Positions 35,239-37,500 of a stretch of DNA of 37,500 nucleotides are shown piece after piece. Numbering within the stretch: position 1 is the first letter of the stretch; the number at the start of each line of letters is the position of its first letter. The stretch covers positions 265,001 to 302,500 of the forward strand of contig NZ_NQYC01000002.1 of assembly GCF_003600835.1 (NCBI RefSeq), given 5' to 3'. Made by a program: the position numbers and the translations under genes. Under the pieces are notes generated by a model. The model was not told where the DNA came from and ran no database searches. It saw nothing but the letters and a program-made list of their open reading frames with translations. Source of the DNA: Bacillus sp. PK3_68 (lineage in GTDB: Bacteria > Bacillota > Bacilli > Bacillales > Domibacillaceae).

Positions 35239-36005
35239 TGAAGATAAGTCAAAACGTGAGTGATACATTAGCACTTGCCAATAGAATTATTAAGCACAAT
35301 TTGCGAAGTATCGATACGCTTATTACTGTTATTGCTATGCCGGTTATGATGCTATTAGGTATGGTTTATATATTTGGAGGAGCCATTCAAATTCCAGGAG
35401 TGTCTCAAGAGGATTATATAAATTATGTACTTCCAGGAATCTTATTAATGACAATTGCCACTGGTTCAGCTTATACCTCATTGCGGATAAACTTAGACAA
35501 AACTTCAGGGATGTTTGACAGATTTAAGTCAATGCCTATATCAAAATCATCTGTATTGGGCGGTCATGTTTTAGCATCCGTTGTCTTTATGTTAGTTTCT
35601 ATCGTTGCCGTTTTGCTAGTAGGATTTCTAGCCGGATTTAGAAGTAACGCCACATTTTTTGAATGGTTTCTTGTGGTGGTTATGATTATTTTATTTTCTC
35701 TTGCATTAACTTGGCTTTCAGTACCATTTGCGTTAGCTGCTGGAAGTATTGAAGGGGCTGGTTCCTTCTCTTATATTCTATTGATGATGCTTTTTGTTAG
35801 TTCCGCATTTGTTCCTACTGATGGAATGCCTAAGGTAGTTGGCCTCTTCGCAGAAAATCAACCGATGACACCGATTATTCAAACAATCAGAAATCTGTTA
35901 AATTCACAAGTTGCTGGAAATGATTTGTGGGTGTCTATTGGGTGGATGGTGCTAATTATCATGATTTCATATATATTTGGAATGAAAGCCTATAGGAGAG
36001 TATAA
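35238..36005 (+). CDS. ABC-2 type exporter permease (DrrB-like)
   Basis: The 255-residue protein has six predicted helices and the ABC-2 core: YVLPGILLMTIATGSAYTSL then DRFKSMPISKSSVLGGHVLA, a coupling helix with R-x-x-P-I-S/P, and the C-terminal ENQPMTPIIQTIRNLL found in DrrB-type permeases. Its start overlaps the ATPase stop. Together they probably export a drug or toxic lipid-like compound under PadR control. Substrate unknown. Confidence 0.9.
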   Translation: MKISQNVSDTLALANRIIKHNLRSIDTLITVIAMPVMMLLGMVYIFGGAIQIPGVSQEDYINYVLPGILLMTIATGSAYTSLRINLDKTSGMFDRFKSMPISKSSVLGGHVLASVVFMLVSIVAVLLVGFLAGFRSNATFFEWFLVVVMIILFSLALTWLSVPFALAAGSIEGAGSFSYILLMMLFVSSAFVPTDGMPKVVGLFAENQPMTPIIQTIRNLLNSQVAGNDLWVSIGWMVLIIMISYIFGMKAYRRV

Positions 36006-36493
36006 GCGCCTAATAGTAAGGATGTAAATATACTCGTAGTTCGTCTGAAGAGGATGCCAATCCTTTTTGGTTAATTATAAAAAACATCGGATCAAATGGT
36101 TAATGTAGCAAGACTTTGTTGTAGGATTAGCAGGTAAGTTAGTTTGACCATCCGAAGTATAAAGATGACAAATCATTAAAACCAAATGGTGATTATATTA
36201 TGTCTATAACGGAGCATCCCGAAGAGTGATCAAATTCTTTGGGATGTTCTTATTAAATTAGATGAAAAAATAAAGGCCTTTAACTATCCTGGACTTAAAT
36301 GGTGACATAATCATGAAAATGGAATAGGGTGGTCATCAAAAAAGAAAAATCAAGAATAGCTATACTATGTTCGCCTAATTTAGGGATTAGATAGAACCCT
36401 GAGGCTATTTCCATCTTAAATAGAAATGTATTGCTGGTTTCAAAAACTCAATCCATTCTCTTTGTGGTAAGATTCACCTTGAGGGATGGAAAT
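36006..36493. other. Gene-free stretch with a C-terminal gene remnant and terminator
   Basis: The frame ending at 36229 reads DHPKYKDDKSLKPNGDYIMS and ITEHPEE before the stop, the tail of a lost gene. A hairpin with arms AGCATCCCGAAGA (near 36213) and TCTTTGGGATGTT (near 36236) followed by CTTATT may terminate the ABC operon. Nothing else is seen. Confidence 0.45.
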
Positions 36494-36750
36494 ATGAGGA
36501 ATCATTTTAATGTTTTATCTATTGGTTTGTTTTGATTATGACATTTAATGCCTATTTTATCTTCGAAGATGGTTTAAGTTCTATATTTCTTCCGTTACTT
36601 TTTGTTATTTCGATCATGGGCATTGTGCTTGCATGGTAGGGAGGGAAAAGTTCGCTGAGAACGATTGCTTTGGCTGTCAATCTGACTTTTCTCTTGGTTT
36701 TTATTGTTTTACCAATATTGATGCGTACTTTTATTTGGAATAGACCATAG
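36494..36750 (+). pseudogene. Small membrane protein gene with a frameshift and an in-frame amber codon
   Basis: ATG 36494 (GAGG upstream) reads MRNHFNVLSIGLF, then a T appears to be missing in a T run; restoring it continues into LIMTFNAYFIFEDGLSSIFL and PLLFVISIMGIVLAW, then TAG, then GGKSSLRTIALAVNLTFLLV up to a stop at 36750. The hydrophobic pattern gives about three helices and 85 residues. Two lesions indicate a true pseudogene. Confidence 0.7.
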
Positions 36751-36758
36751 AAGAGAAA

Positions 36759-36885
36759 ATGAAGTTAGACAATTTTATTTAGTTTCTTTATACAGTTACA
36801 GAGTCTATTTGGGAGCCCAAAATACTGCTAAATCAACAATATATAAAATCTTACATAAAGAAAAAGCCAGGCAAAGAAAACACTG
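36759..36885 (+). repeat. Degenerate dispersed repeat, family A, copy 4 (most complete)
   Basis: Contains both blocks of family A: the MKLDNFI-type start shared with 30635 and the KSTIYKIL-type block shared with 19535 and 24922. With single-base corrections it would read as one small protein MKLDNFIxFLYSYRVYLGAQ with TAKSTIYKILHKEKARQRKH after it. Suggests a decayed small DNA-binding or transposase-like gene. Confidence 0.65.
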
Positions 36886-37008
36886 ATGCTTTCTATTATT
36901 AGATACTTGCATCATCTCAGTCTCTGCTTTTATTTCAATGGATAATAAATATTGATTAGATTATTTTGATTCCTACATCAGGTATTATATTAATTGAAGG
37001 AGGCAGTT

Positions 37009-37350
37009 ATGGTGAATGGAGCGATTGTTCATTTGATTATTCTAATTCCCTTTTTGATTTTTGCTATCTTTTTATCAAAAGGCAAAGGAGCAGCTTTAAT
37101 TGCGGGTTACAACACAATGCCAGAGAGTAAAAAAGCTCAATACGATGAAGCAGCTATGTGCAAGTTTATGGGGAAAGTGATGTATGGTATTTGCTTTAGT
37201 CTATTATTGTGGGCAGTAAGTGAAATCCTAAAAAGTCAAACACTGTTTCTCATTGGTCTTGTTTTATTTTCAGGTCTTATTATTTTTGCAGTAGTGTATT
37301 CAAATACAGGAAACAGATTTTTAAAAAAAGGTGATGAACGTGCCAAGTAA
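37009..37350 (+). CDS. DUF3784 small membrane protein
   Basis: The 113-residue protein has three predicted helices and the DUF3784 block SKGKGAALIAGYNTMPESKK (about 23-42), followed by MCKFMGKVMYGICFSLLLWA. I choose ATG 37009 because AAGGAGG lies 5 nt upstream; a TTG at 36994 precedes that site. Family members are common in Firmicutes and often encoded near transporters; the function is unknown. It is complete in the window. Confidence 0.85.
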   Translation: MVNGAIVHLIILIPFLIFAIFLSKGKGAALIAGYNTMPESKKAQYDEAAMCKFMGKVMYGICFSLLLWAVSEILKSQTLFLIGLVLFSGLIIFAVVYSNTGNRFLKKGDERAK

Positions 37351-37500
37351 CAAGGGATTTCTAGACAGGAGTGTTTAAAAGGACAGATTGAAACGCTGGC
37401 TGTTTTATCGAATGAGCGACAGACGAGGAAGAAAATAAAAAAGAAAAATGTGATGAGAAATTTTGAGGCAACGCACAAGTGCTTATGAATAATAAGGTTG
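37351..37500. other. Window end, no gene recognised
   Basis: A frame reading LAVLSNERQTRKKIKKKNVM and a few more residues to a stop near 37476 lacks a start signal and may be a remnant. Nothing else supported. Confidence 0.3.

Overview
This window looks like part of a low-GC Gram-positive Bacillaceae replicon, probably a large plasmid or another self-replicating element. Evidence for the host group: strong AGGAGG-type ribosome binding sites, tandem Bacillus-like rRNA promoters, a Fur-regulated FbpA-type protein, IDEAL, DUF1048 and DUF3784 families, and a Bacillus-type 16S rRNA. From memory the 16S variable region does not match Priestia megaterium; I do not name a species. Evidence for a plasmid: two divergent replication-protein candidates flank an iteron array (11.1-14.8 kb), followed by a RacA/MerR-like coiled-coil DNA-binding protein and a ParM/ParR-type partition operon (15.0-18.4 kb). 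Nothing in the window proves circularity, and integration of such a replicon in a chromosome cannot be excluded.

Layout. 1-2960: the 5' part of a 23S gene and a full 16S gene on the minus strand, with two good tandem promoters, so an rRNA operon lies about 9 kb from the replication origin. 3.0-6.0 kb: small minus-strand genes (a 39-codon ORF with its own terminator, a lipoprotein, a secreted protein plus a 55-aa membrane peptide, and an acidic protein). 6.3-10.4 kb: the most striking locus, a PlsY-like acyltransferase followed by a 1154-residue protein that joins an acyltransferase-like GNAT domain, a class V PLP aminotransferase and a complete lipoteichoic-acid-synthase-like membrane enzyme. 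10.4-18.4 kb: replication and partition. 18.4-37.5 kb: accessory genes separated by long decayed stretches: a DUF3139-type protein, a frameshifted lipoprotein, an HExxH protein, an ABC-2 exporter pair, a DinB-like protein, a small caspase-fold (CHAT-like) protein, a MarR-controlled membrane protein with a perfect 23-bp palindrome, a Fur-box promoter upstream of small genes ending in an FbpA-like gene, an IDEAL-domain protein, a lipoprotein, a ProP-like MHS transporter, a PadR-DUF1048-ABC exporter operon and a DUF3784 protein.

The right half carries many signs of decay: single-base frameshifts in A or T runs, an in-frame amber codon, the isolated C-terminus of a tyrosine recombinase, a detached C-terminal copy of the 30-kb lipoprotein gene next to the CHAT-like gene, and at least two families of degenerate dispersed repeats. 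This is typical of plasmid accessory DNA rich in old insertions.

Working model (inference): the replicon is maintained by iteron-based replication and an actin-type partition system, supplies an extra rRNA operon, and may modify the cell envelope through the PlsY / acyltransferase-aminotransferase-LtaS locus. The remaining genes are mainly transport, iron response and small envelope proteins.
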